Shown: positions 33,700 to 41,320 of the stretch, one piece after another | How the letters are laid out: the number at the start of each line of letters is the position of its first letter | Position numbering within the stretch: position 1 is the first letter of the stretch | From: Lachnospiraceae bacterium | Lineage (GTDB): Bacteria > Bacillota > Clostridia > Lachnospirales > Lachnospiraceae | NCBI GenBank assembly: GCA_022510705.1 | Contig: JAFLSX010000006.1 | Span: forward strand, 1 to 57,771 | Direction of reading: 5' to 3' | DNA length: 57,771 nucleotides | Notes under the pieces: generated by a model | What the model was told of the DNA's origin: nothing | What the model saw: only the letters and a program-made list of their open reading frames with translations | Database searches by the model: none | Made by a program: the position numbers and the translations under genes

Positions 33700-34617
33700 A
33701 TGAAAAATAAGAAAAAACTGACTCTTCTCCAAAAGCGCAGTTTGATGGGATATTTGTTCATACTGCCTTGGTTTGTGGGATTTTTGTTGTTTTATGTCAG
33801 ATCCCTGTTTCTGACCGGACAGTTTGCATTTTCAAAGCTGACTATGGGTGAGGGTGGATATCAGTTAACACCGGTGGGGTTGGAAAATTTCCGCTATGCC
33901 TTTTTTGAACACGGAACCTTTAAGCAGATACTGACCACATCGGTGATCAATATGCTGATCGACGTGCCGCTCATTATCTTTTTCAGTTTGTTTATGGCAA
34001 TGCTGTTAAATAAGAAATTCCCCGGAAGGGCAATCGTGCGTGCCATTTTCTTCCTGCCCGTTATCTTAAACTCCGGCGCTATTTCCGAGGCTATGGAGTT
34101 AAGCCGGCAGATGATGCAGGGCGGTATTTCCACCCAGGCGGCTGAGGTGGTTTCGGCGGGAGAGACCATGGCCTTCAGTATCGACTATCTGATCGATATG
34201 TTCATGAGCTTGGGCCTTCCGGCTTCGCTGCTTGATTACATTGTGGCGGCTGTAGCCCGGATCAATGATATCATCGAGGCTTCCGGTGTGCAGATCATCA
34301 TCTTTATCGCAGCCCTGCAGTCCATCCCCGGCTCCATGTACGAGGTGGCAAAGATTGAGGGTGCGACCGGGTACGAGACCTTCTGGAAGGTGACCTTCCC
34401 CATGGTGATGCCCCACATCATTACCAATGTGGTCTACACCATTGTGGACAGCTTCACAGAGAGTCAGGTAGTGGATTTGGCTTATAATGAAGCTTTTGCC
34501 AGAAATTTCAACTACGGCTTAAGTTCTGTGATCAGTTTGGTCAGCACGGTGATCACCTGTGTGATCCTGGTAGCGATCTGTGGCTTTATCCAGAAGCGGA
34601 CCTTCTACTATAATTAG
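33700..34617 (+). CDS. ABC sugar transporter permease, UgpA/MalF type with internal insertion (second pair)
   Basis: Membrane subunit of a second oligosaccharide importer, 305 residues. The N-terminus (GYLFILPWFVGFLLF) and EAA loop (EVAKIEGATGYETFWKVTFP) are standard. Between the second and later helices a stretch of about 65 residues (about 130-195, including QGGISTQAAEVVSAGETM) is longer than in most MalF-type permeases and probably extends outside. It begins directly after the DUF5696-like gene. No ATPase is adjacent. Confidence 0.87.
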   Translation: MKNKKKLTLLQKRSLMGYLFILPWFVGFLLFYVRSLFLTGQFAFSKLTMGEGGYQLTPVGLENFRYAFFEHGTFKQILTTSVINMLIDVPLIIFFSLFMAMLLNKKFPGRAIVRAIFFLPVILNSGAISEAMELSRQMMQGGISTQAAEVVSAGETMAFSIDYLIDMFMSLGLPASLLDYIVAAVARINDIIEASGVQIIIFIAALQSIPGSMYEVAKIEGATGYETFWKVTFPMVMPHIITNVVYTIVDSFTESQVVDLAYNEAFARNFNYGLSSVISLVSTVITCVILVAICGFIQKRTFYYN

Positions 34618-34635
34618 GGAAAGGAGGAGAACAGA

Positions 34636-35625
34636 ATGCAAAAAGAATTAAGCGTAAAAACATACATGGCGAAAGCGCGGGCAATTCTGCAGGATCAGGA
34701 TCAGACCAAGAGTTTTTTAAACAATGTAAAAAATTTTCTGATGAATATCATGCGGGCACTGATTCTCATTGGCGTAGGCTATGTGATTCTTTCCCCGGTG
34801 ATCGGTATCGTGGTAAATTCCATATCCTCCACGAAGGATGCCTATAACCCCATGGTGTTCGTACTGCCCCAGTATCCGACTCTGGAAAAATACGCACTGG
34901 TACTGCTCAGGATGGATTATTTTCCGACGATGGCCAGGGATCTGGTCTATACCCTGACCCTGACTTTAATACAGTTACTTGTTTGCTCCATGGTGGGCTA
35001 CGGCTTTGCCAGGTTTGATTTTCCTTTAAAGAAGCTGCTTTTCGGCTGTGTGGTTATCATGATCGTTATCCCTTCCCACACCATCATGCTTCCCCTGTAT
35101 ATGACTTTCAGAAATTTTGATCCTTTTGGCCTGGCGACCGTTCTTACGGGCTCTCCCGGACTCATGGGCAGCATATGGCCCATGTACGCCATGACTATTT
35201 TAGGGACGGGCGTAAGGTCTGGACTCTACATTTATATTTTCAACCAGTTCTTCAGGGGGCTTCCGAAGGAGATTGAGGAAGCGGCTTTGGTGGACGGATG
35301 CGGCGTGTGGTATACCTATTTCCGCATTATGTTGGTAAACGCTATGCCCGCTGTTATCACTGTGGCGGTATTCTCCATGGTGTGGCAGTTTAACGATACT
35401 TTTTATGCAAAGTTATTTCTGATTAACGAAAATGTGGTGATCAGTAAGAAAATATCGGTTCTCCAGGCAACCATTGCCAACAATGATAAGATCCTGGATG
35501 TTACCATTCAGGAACTCTATCTGGATGCCGGTATTATCTTGGTGCTTTTGCCCATCGTGGTCATCTATTTATTGTTACAGAAAAACTTTATAGAAGGAGT
35601 GGAGAGAAGCGGTATTGTTGGATAG
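34636..35625 (+). CDS. ABC sugar transporter permease, UgpE/MalG type (second pair)
   Basis: Partner of the preceding permease, 329 residues with a cytoplasmic N-terminal extension of about 35 residues and six helices. The EAA loop is EEAALVDGCGVWYTYFRIML. FPTMARDLVYTLTLTLIQLL and FARFDFPLKKLLFG are typical of this subfamily. RBS AAGGAGG precedes the ATG. It is followed after 43 bp by the triple-repeat lipoprotein and then a conventional lipoprotein solute-binding protein, which probably serves this pair. Confidence 0.88.
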   Translation: MQKELSVKTYMAKARAILQDQDQTKSFLNNVKNFLMNIMRALILIGVGYVILSPVIGIVVNSISSTKDAYNPMVFVLPQYPTLEKYALVLLRMDYFPTMARDLVYTLTLTLIQLLVCSMVGYGFARFDFPLKKLLFGCVVIMIVIPSHTIMLPLYMTFRNFDPFGLATVLTGSPGLMGSIWPMYAMTILGTGVRSGLYIYIFNQFFRGLPKEIEEAALVDGCGVWYTYFRIMLVNAMPAVITVAVFSMVWQFNDTFYAKLFLINENVVISKKISVLQATIANNDKILDVTIQELYLDAGIILVLLPIVVIYLLLQKNFIEGVERSGIVG

Positions 35626-35668
35626 CTTTTATTCACCCAAAACATCAACTTAAAAAACAAAAGGAGGA

Positions 35669-37567
35669 ATGAAAAAGTTGAAAAAGAAAAAAATTTTAGC
35701 ATGTTTTATGGCATGCGCCATGGTGCTGGCGCTTCCCGGATGCGGAGAGGAGAAAACCAAGCAGGACGAAGGTGTTAAGATTGAAGGCGTCAGTGTGGAC
35801 TTTGAGGACGGCCTGAGCGGTTTTGTCATGATGAGTACTGCAAAGCGAAAAGCAGACGATTCTGTTCTCTCTGTAAAAGATTATAACGGGTCCAAAGCGC
35901 TGTTCGTTGAGAATCAGGGAGGAGCCGAAATGTATGTGGGCATTGATGCAGATGCCCTGCTTGGTGATAAGATCACGGATGTGCGTTATATTCAGATGGA
36001 TATCGGTACCGAGTACGCTGATGGTTCTTTCAGCAGTTCTTCCGGTTATTTATACGTATATACCGGAGAGGAACTGAAAGAGACCGAGGTAGGAAAATGG
36101 TCCGTATATCTGGAGAATGCCAATCCCAAGACAGTGCTGTTTGATTTGGGTGGCGTAAACTTTACGGCAGGCAATGATAACTATATTATGTTGGTAAAGG
36201 ACACTGATAACGGTGCAACTGTATCCAGCCTTTATATCGATAACATTGTTTTTGCCGATGCTTCCGGAAAGAGCATTGCAGCGGATACCTCCGCGGTAAT
36301 GGAGCCTGTAGATGGTTTCCTCGGTGAAGAGAAAGAGGAAGAGGAAGCTCCCGCTGGTAAGACTGTTATGCTGGATGATTCTTATGCAGGTGACTGGGGC
36401 GGTACTGCCATGATCCCCGCTGAAGAATTACAGGAGTTTGCATCCACCGGTGTAACCATTACCTTTGATTTTGAACTGGAGAGCGGTTACGACTATTATC
36501 TGATCAATCCCATAGATGCAAACTGGACTTCTCTCAAAGACCAGTACACTGATCTGGTTGCTAAGGATGCGGCAGAAGACGGAGATCTGTATCATCTGCA
36601 GGCCGACGGCTTTATCGTGATCGACGACTGGAGCAATAATAAGCTGACCTTTACGCTCCCGGCCGAGTCAGTAGCAGCAGCTATCGAGACAGGCGGTATC
36701 TTGGGCCAGACTTACGGTGTGACTGTAGTATCGGCAACTCTGGTAGCACCCGGTGCAGGCGGCATGAGCAAGACTGTTGCAATGGATGAAGCTTATGCAG
36801 GTGACTGGGGCGGTACTGCCGCTATTCCGGCTGAAGAACTGCAGGGCTTAAGCGGCGATGTGACCATAACCTTTAGATTTGAGTTAGAGAGCGGCTACGA
36901 CTATTATCTAATCAATCCCATGGATGCAAGCTGGACTTCTTTCAACGGCCAGTACACTGACCTGGTGGCAAAAGATGCGGCAGAAGACGGAGATCTGTAT
37001 CATCTGCAGGCTGACGGTTTCATTGTGATCGATAACTGGGATAATAACGAACTGACCTTTACACTTCCCGCAGCGTCCATAGAAGCAGCTATCGCAGCAG
37101 GCGGTATCATGGGCCAGACCTACGGTGTGACCGTATATGAGGCTGTAATCAGCACACAGGGCTCCGGTTCCGCGGCTAAGACCGTTGCAATGGATGATTC
37201 TTATGCAGGTGACTGGGGCGGTACTGCAGCAATCCCCGCTGAAGAATTACAGGACTATGCATCCACCGGTGTAAAGATAACCTTTAAGTTTGAGTTAGAG
37301 AGTGGCTATGACTATTATCTGATCAATCCCATGGATGCAGGCTGGACTTCTTTCAACGGCCAGTACACTGATCTGGTAGCGAAGGCTGCGGCAGAAGACG
37401 GAGATCTGTATCATCTGCAGGCTGACGGCTTTATCGTGATCGACGATTGGGATAACGGCGAACTGACCTTTACGCTTCCTGCCGAGTCAGTGCAGGCAGC
37501 CATTGAGGCAGGCGGTATCATGGGCCAGACTTATGGTGTGACCGTATATGAAGCAAAATTGCAGTAG
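35669..37567 (+). CDS. Lipoprotein with an N-terminal beta-sandwich and three near-identical ~136-residue repeats (putative glycan-binding)
   Basis: Not recognised as a characterised protein. A signal peptide ends with lipobox Cys (VLALPGC). Residues about 40-215 form a beta-rich domain resembling CBM/CIA30-type sandwiches (ALFVENQGGAEMYVGID, SLYIDNIVF). Three repeats follow from about residue 231, each starting KTV.(M/A)(L/M)D, with SYAGDWGGTA, IPAEELQ, FELESGYDYYLINP, WTS, QYTDLVAK, LYHLQADGFIVID, LTFTLPA and GQTYGVTV. Conserved Trp/Tyr/Asp residues suit carbohydrate binding. Its place between the second permease pair and its solute-binding protein suggests a mannan-binding surface protein. 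The ATG at 35669 is very close to the GGAGG; TTG 35678 may be the true start. Confidence 0.75.
   Translation: MKKLKKKKILACFMACAMVLALPGCGEEKTKQDEGVKIEGVSVDFEDGLSGFVMMSTAKRKADDSVLSVKDYNGSKALFVENQGGAEMYVGIDADALLGDKITDVRYIQMDIGTEYADGSFSSSSGYLYVYTGEELKETEVGKWSVYLENANPKTVLFDLGGVNFTAGNDNYIMLVKDTDNGATVSSLYIDNIVFADASGKSIAADTSAVMEPVDGFLGEEKEEEEAPAGKTVMLDDSYAGDWGGTAMIPAEELQEFASTGVTITFDFELESGYDYYLINPIDANWTSLKDQYTDLVAKDAAEDGDLYHLQADGFIVIDDWSNNKLTFTLPAESVAAAIETGGILGQTYGVTVVSATLVAPGAGGMSKTVAMDEAYAGDWGGTAAIPAEELQGLSGDVTITFRFELESGYDYYLINPMDASWTSFNGQYTDLVAKDAAEDGDLYHLQADGFIVIDNWDNNELTFTLPAASIEAAIAAGGIMGQTYGVTVYEAVISTQGSGSAAKTVAMDDSYAGDWGGTAAIPAEELQDYASTGVKITFKFELESGYDYYLINPMDAGWTSFNGQYTDLVAKAAAEDGDLYHLQADGFIVIDDWDNGELTFTLPAESVQAAIEAGGIMGQTYGVTVYEAKLQ
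36359..37567 (+). repeat. Three tandem ~410-bp repeats inside the lipoprotein gene
   Basis: Units begin at 36359, 36770 and 37178 (spacing 411 and 408 bp). Large blocks are nearly identical at the DNA level, for example the stretch encoding AEDGDLYHLQADGF in each unit. Units two and three are closer to each other than to unit one. Such identity suggests recent duplication or gene conversion and makes unit number likely to vary between strains. Confidence 0.85.
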
Positions 37568-37595
37568 GAAAGGAAGATAAGGAGGAAAAGAAAGA

Positions 37596-39059
37596 ATGCA
37601 TAATATGAAAAAATTAGTTGCACTTGGCCTGGTGGCAGCAATGACCCTTTCATTAGCAGCCTGCGGCAAGAAAGACCCCGGGACAGGAGTTGTCAACAAC
37701 GACATTTCCGTTGGTACCTGGTGGACGAATATGACTTTCAACAGTGGGGATACCATTGATAAGTCTGTGGACTGGCAGAATGCGCAGTTAAAAGGTGATG
37801 AAACTCCGGAACAGGAAGAGGAGAAGCTTTTCAACCAGCATGTGGCAGAGTTAAAGTTTGACAATCTGCATGCAGTAGAGGAAAGATACGGCATTACCTT
37901 CCACTATGACAACATAACTTACACCGGTGTGCAGGAGTCCATTAATACTTCCATTCTGGCAGGTACGCCTGACTGTGATATTTATCTGGTTGAACCCGCT
38001 ATGGGTATTCCCGCACAGATGAACGGCCTGGCGCTGGATTTAAGAACCATCCTGCCCGAAGATGCGGATATTTTCAATGAGCAGAAGTACATGACTTATC
38101 TGGATATGGGTGACGGTAAGGTTTGTATCATCAAGAGAGTGGAAGCACAGGGTGCGGTAGAAGCAACCTATCCTTTGGGCTTCAATATGCAGATGTTAGC
38201 AGATAACAACTTAGAGGACCCCAGAGATCTTTATGAGCGCGGCGAGTGGACTTGGGATAAGTTCATTGAGTACTGTACTGTTCTGACTCAGGATACCGAC
38301 GGTGACGGACAGCCCGATCAGTACGGCTACTGCGGCTATATGGCAGAGACCTTGGAGCAGTTGATGATGAGTAACAATACCACCATCGCAGGCGGCACCA
38401 CAGAGACACTTACCAGCGCAGCTACCGGTGAGGCACTGCAGATGATGTACGATATGTACAATACCTATAAGGTATGTGCTCCTTATGATTATGAGTATAA
38501 CGGCGGAAATCCTTCCGACAGCATGAGAAATGAGTATACAAAAGGTAAAATTGGCTTCTTCCCCATTGCTTGTTGGATCGCATCCGGTAACGGTGACTAT
38601 GATTTGGACGGTTCCAAAGGCTATACCTTACCTTTTGATACCGCATACGTAAGATGGCCGGTAGGTCCCAGCGGTGACAAGGATTTAAATCCCGGAAAGA
38701 ACGAGACCTCCGGTGAGTTCTACATCATTCCCGTAGGCGTTGCAGAGCCTGAGAAGGTTTACAATGTTCTGTTTGATATTTGGAACTGGTTTGACGGTGA
38801 TTTCTCCATCCGTGACGATAAGAAGACTCTGAACTGGTGGTATGGTTCTACCGCATCCGATCCCGAGCTGCAGGTAGCGAACTTTGAGTGTATGAAGGAC
38901 TGCGGTACCCACGTTGGTTTTGACCTGTGGACCAGTTTAAATATCGATAGCTTAGGTACCGATATTGAGCACCTGATCGACGGTACCATGACCGTTGCGC
39001 AGTTCCAGGAAGCTCATAAGCAGCAGTACCAGGATGCACTTGATTCCCTGTATAAGTAA
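37596..39059 (+). CDS. ABC transporter sugar-binding lipoprotein (family 1, second importer)
   Basis: Extracellular solute-binding protein of 487 residues. A signal peptide with lipobox (LSLAACGKK) anchors it. SBP features are ISTSILAGTPDCDIYLVEP, LALDLRTILP, NLEDPRDLYERGEWTWDKF and GKIGFFPIACWIASG. A short insert, TDGDGQPDQYG, resembles a calcium-binding loop. Encoded 28 bp after the triple-repeat lipoprotein and downstream of the second permease pair, it probably binds mannooligosaccharides for import. A GC-rich hairpin without a T-tract follows the gene. RBS AAGGAGG is present. Confidence 0.88.
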   Translation: MHNMKKLVALGLVAAMTLSLAACGKKDPGTGVVNNDISVGTWWTNMTFNSGDTIDKSVDWQNAQLKGDETPEQEEEKLFNQHVAELKFDNLHAVEERYGITFHYDNITYTGVQESINTSILAGTPDCDIYLVEPAMGIPAQMNGLALDLRTILPEDADIFNEQKYMTYLDMGDGKVCIIKRVEAQGAVEATYPLGFNMQMLADNNLEDPRDLYERGEWTWDKFIEYCTVLTQDTDGDGQPDQYGYCGYMAETLEQLMMSNNTTIAGGTTETLTSAATGEALQMMYDMYNTYKVCAPYDYEYNGGNPSDSMRNEYTKGKIGFFPIACWIASGNGDYDLDGSKGYTLPFDTAYVRWPVGPSGDKDLNPGKNETSGEFYIIPVGVAEPEKVYNVLFDIWNWFDGDFSIRDDKKTLNWWYGSTASDPELQVANFECMKDCGTHVGFDLWTSLNIDSLGTDIEHLIDGTMTVAQFQEAHKQQYQDALDSLYK

Positions 39060-39075
39060 GACAAAATGAAATCAG

Positions 39076-39114
39076 GACACAGAAGGGGGCGGTATCTGCC
39101 GCCCCGACTGTGTC
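39076..39114 (+). other. Intercistronic RNA stem-loop between the solute-binding protein and GH130 genes
   Basis: GACACAG-AA-GGGGCGG pairs with CCGCCCC-GA-CTGTGTC around a 6-nt loop, 14 base pairs in all. No T-run follows and the GH130 ribosome site comes soon after, so it is unlikely to terminate strongly. It may protect the 3' end of the solute-binding-protein message, as known for other binding-protein operons. Confidence 0.65.
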
Positions 39115-39129
39115 GGAACGGAGTAGGAT

Positions 39130-40152
39130 ATGAGTGAGATCAAAATGATCGCTCCCCCGGTACCGAATGTTCCCTGGCAGGAAAAGCCGGAAGGCATCAA
39201 GGGTGCCCCGATTTGGAGATATACGGAAAATCCTATTATCGGACGCAATCCGGTAGAGGGCGTTGCGAGAATCTTCAATAGTGCGGTTATGCCCTATGGG
39301 GATGAATTTATCGGTGTGTTCCGCGGTGAGCAGACCAATGGTGTTCCCTATATCTATTTAGGACACAGTAAGGACGCTATCCATTGGGATTTTGACAAGA
39401 ACAAGATTCCCTTTGTAGATGAAGACGGAAATCCTTTTATGCCCTTATATGCATATGATCCCAGATTGGTTAAGGTAGAAGATACCTATTACATCATCTG
39501 GTGTCAGGATTTCTACGGAGCCTCTATCGGCTTGGCAAAGACCACGGATTTTAAGACCTTTACCAGACTGGAGAATCCCTTTATTCCTTTTAACAGGAAT
39601 GCAGTATTGTTCCCCCGTAAGATCAACGGCAAATACATGATGCTGTCCCGCCCTTCCGACAGCGGACATACCCCTTTCGGTGATATCTTCTTAAGTGAGA
39701 GTCCCGATTTGGTATATTGGGGCAAACACAGACATGTAATGGGACGCAGTAGTGAGTGGTGGGAATCCGTTAAGATTGGCGGCGGCGCAGCACCTATTGA
39801 AACTTCAGAGGGCTGGCTGTTATTCTATCACGGTGTAAGCGGCACCTGTAACGGTCTTGTTTACAGTATCGGCGGTGCTATTTTGGATTTGGATAATCCT
39901 TCCATTGTAAAGTATCGCTGCGAAACTTTCCTGTTGACGCCGGAAGAGTGGTACGAGGAAAGAGGCTTTGTGCCTAACGTAACCTTCCCCTGTGCTACCA
40001 TTCACGATCCGGAATCCGGAAAGATCGCAATTTATTACGGATGCGCAGACAGCTATGTAGGTCTGGCATTTACCAAGTTCGACGAAATTGTGGCTTATAT
40101 CAAAGAGCACAGTGTAGTGAGAACAGAAGATACCGAAATCGGTAAGAGATAA
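39130..40152 (+). CDS. GH130_2-type beta-1,4-mannooligosaccharide phosphorylase
   Basis: Cleaves the non-reducing end of beta-1,4-mannooligosaccharides with phosphate, giving mannose-1-phosphate, in the cytoplasm. The 340-residue five-bladed propeller shows EGVARIFNSAV, FRGEQTNGVPYIY and the catalytic Asp110 in YAYDPRLVKVEDTYY. A phosphate-binding region includes RNAVLFPRKINGKY and ..SRPSDSGHTP. Length and N-terminus match the MOP group rather than the mannosylglucose phosphorylases. It is the last gene of the long transport operon, followed by a terminator. It works with GH130_1, the 2-epimerase and GH2. Confidence 0.88.
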   Translation: MSEIKMIAPPVPNVPWQEKPEGIKGAPIWRYTENPIIGRNPVEGVARIFNSAVMPYGDEFIGVFRGEQTNGVPYIYLGHSKDAIHWDFDKNKIPFVDEDGNPFMPLYAYDPRLVKVEDTYYIIWCQDFYGASIGLAKTTDFKTFTRLENPFIPFNRNAVLFPRKINGKYMMLSRPSDSGHTPFGDIFLSESPDLVYWGKHRHVMGRSSEWWESVKIGGGAAPIETSEGWLLFYHGVSGTCNGLVYSIGGAILDLDNPSIVKYRCETFLLTPEEWYEERGFVPNVTFPCATIHDPESGKIAIYYGCADSYVGLAFTKFDEIVAYIKEHSVVRTEDTEIGKR

Positions 40153-40165
40153 TTATGTAAAAAAC

Positions 40166-40196
40166 GTGGGAGAGGGAACCCTCTCCCACAATTTAT
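40166..40196 (+). terminator. Intrinsic terminator of the mannan transport operon
   Basis: GTGGGAGAGGG (40166-40176) pairs perfectly with CCCTCTCCCAC (40179-40189), followed by a short AT stretch. A-rich sequence on the left means it could also act in reverse. Confidence 0.75.
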
Positions 40197-40230
40197 AAGC
40201 GGAGAAATAATTTGGAAAATTAAGACTGTA

Positions 40231-40242
40231 CGCTTGCAAGCG
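40231..40242. promoter_or_regulatory. Candidate LacI-family operator overlapping the promoter of its own gene
   Basis: CGCTTGCAAGCG is a perfect 12-bp palindrome, extending to GTnCGCTTGCAAGCGnAC. It overlaps the -35 (TTGCAA, 40234-40239) of a promoter whose -10 is TACAAT (40256-40261, 16-nt spacer). The position fits autorepression by the LacI protein encoded 40 bp downstream. Confidence 0.65.
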
Positions 40243-40282
40243 GACAGATTTCTGATACAATAAAACCATATGGAGAAACAAT

Positions 40283-41320
40283 ATGGCGAAGATAAAGAAA
40301 GCCGTTAAGATGGCGGATATTGCGGATCGGATGAAGTGCAGTACCGTGACGGTCTCCAAAGCCCTGTCAGGACAGAAGGGCGTCAGTGAGGAACTGCGCA
40401 CCCGCATCAAAGATATGGCGCTGGAGATGGGGTATAAGCTGCCTGCTTCCGCCCAGATTGACGGTGAGAAGAAAAGTTATAATATCGGTGTTGTGCTTTC
40501 GGGGCGCTATCTTGCAAGCTATGATACCTTTTACTGGAAGATGTATCAGGAGATAGCGGATAGGGCAATCCATAAAGAGTGCTTTACCCTGTTTGAAATT
40601 ATAAGTGAGGAAATGGAGCGGGGCAGACAGCTGCCCAGGCTGTTAGGTGAAAATAAGGTAGACGGACTTATCGTAATTGGCAAACCCGGCTATTCATATG
40701 AAGAATTTTTAAAGAAAGAGGCAGGACTGCCTTTAATCTTTTTGGATTTTTATGCACCGGGAGGCAGAGCGGATTGCTTTATCTCAGACGGTTTTTACGG
40801 TACCTATATATTGACAAATTATCTTTTGGACAAAGGGCATCGGGACATTGCCTATGTGGGTACGCTGTTTTCCACGGACTCCATTACAGACCGGTATATG
40901 GGCTATGTGAAATCCCTGTTAGAGCATGGGATAGAGCCAAAGCGTGAATATCTGATTAAAGACAGAGACGTGAAAAGCGGTCTGCGTGATAATTACAGCA
41001 ACATGTCTTTTCCTGAAAAAATGCCTACAGCCTTTGTCTGCAACTGCGATTTTATTGCCGGTCTGGTTATCAAGGCGCTGCAGAAGCGGGGCTTACGGGT
41101 ACCGGAGGATATCTCCGTGGTAGGGTATGATAATTATCTCTATCCGGGATTGTGTGATGTGGAAATTACCACCTATGAGGTGGATATACGGGAAATGGCA
41201 AAGGGCGCTATCCGTACCTTGATAAAAAAGCTGGAAGGGGAACCGTATAAAAAAGGAATCCATATTGTGGAGGGCCACCTGGTAGAAAAGAACAGCGTGG
41301 CGGAAAGGAAGAATATATGA
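40283..41320 (+). CDS. LacI family transcriptional repressor
   Basis: DNA-binding sugar-responsive regulator of 345 residues. The N-terminal helix-turn-helix (about 10-55) reads KMADIADRMKCSTVTVSKAL and GVSEELRTRIKDMA. A periplasmic-binding-type effector domain follows (YNIGVVLSGRYLASYDTFYW, GYDNYLYPGLCDVEITTYEV). It starts the second mannan operon and overlaps the epimerase gene (ATGA). A palindrome in its own promoter is the likely operator. The effector is probably a mannooligosaccharide or mannose phosphate; this is inference from the neighbours. Confidence 0.9.
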   Translation: MAKIKKAVKMADIADRMKCSTVTVSKALSGQKGVSEELRTRIKDMALEMGYKLPASAQIDGEKKSYNIGVVLSGRYLASYDTFYWKMYQEIADRAIHKECFTLFEIISEEMERGRQLPRLLGENKVDGLIVIGKPGYSYEEFLKKEAGLPLIFLDFYAPGGRADCFISDGFYGTYILTNYLLDKGHRDIAYVGTLFSTDSITDRYMGYVKSLLEHGIEPKREYLIKDRDVKSGLRDNYSNMSFPEKMPTAFVCNCDFIAGLVIKALQKRGLRVPEDISVVGYDNYLYPGLCDVEITTYEVDIREMAKGAIRTLIKKLEGEPYKKGIHIVEGHLVEKNSVAERKNI

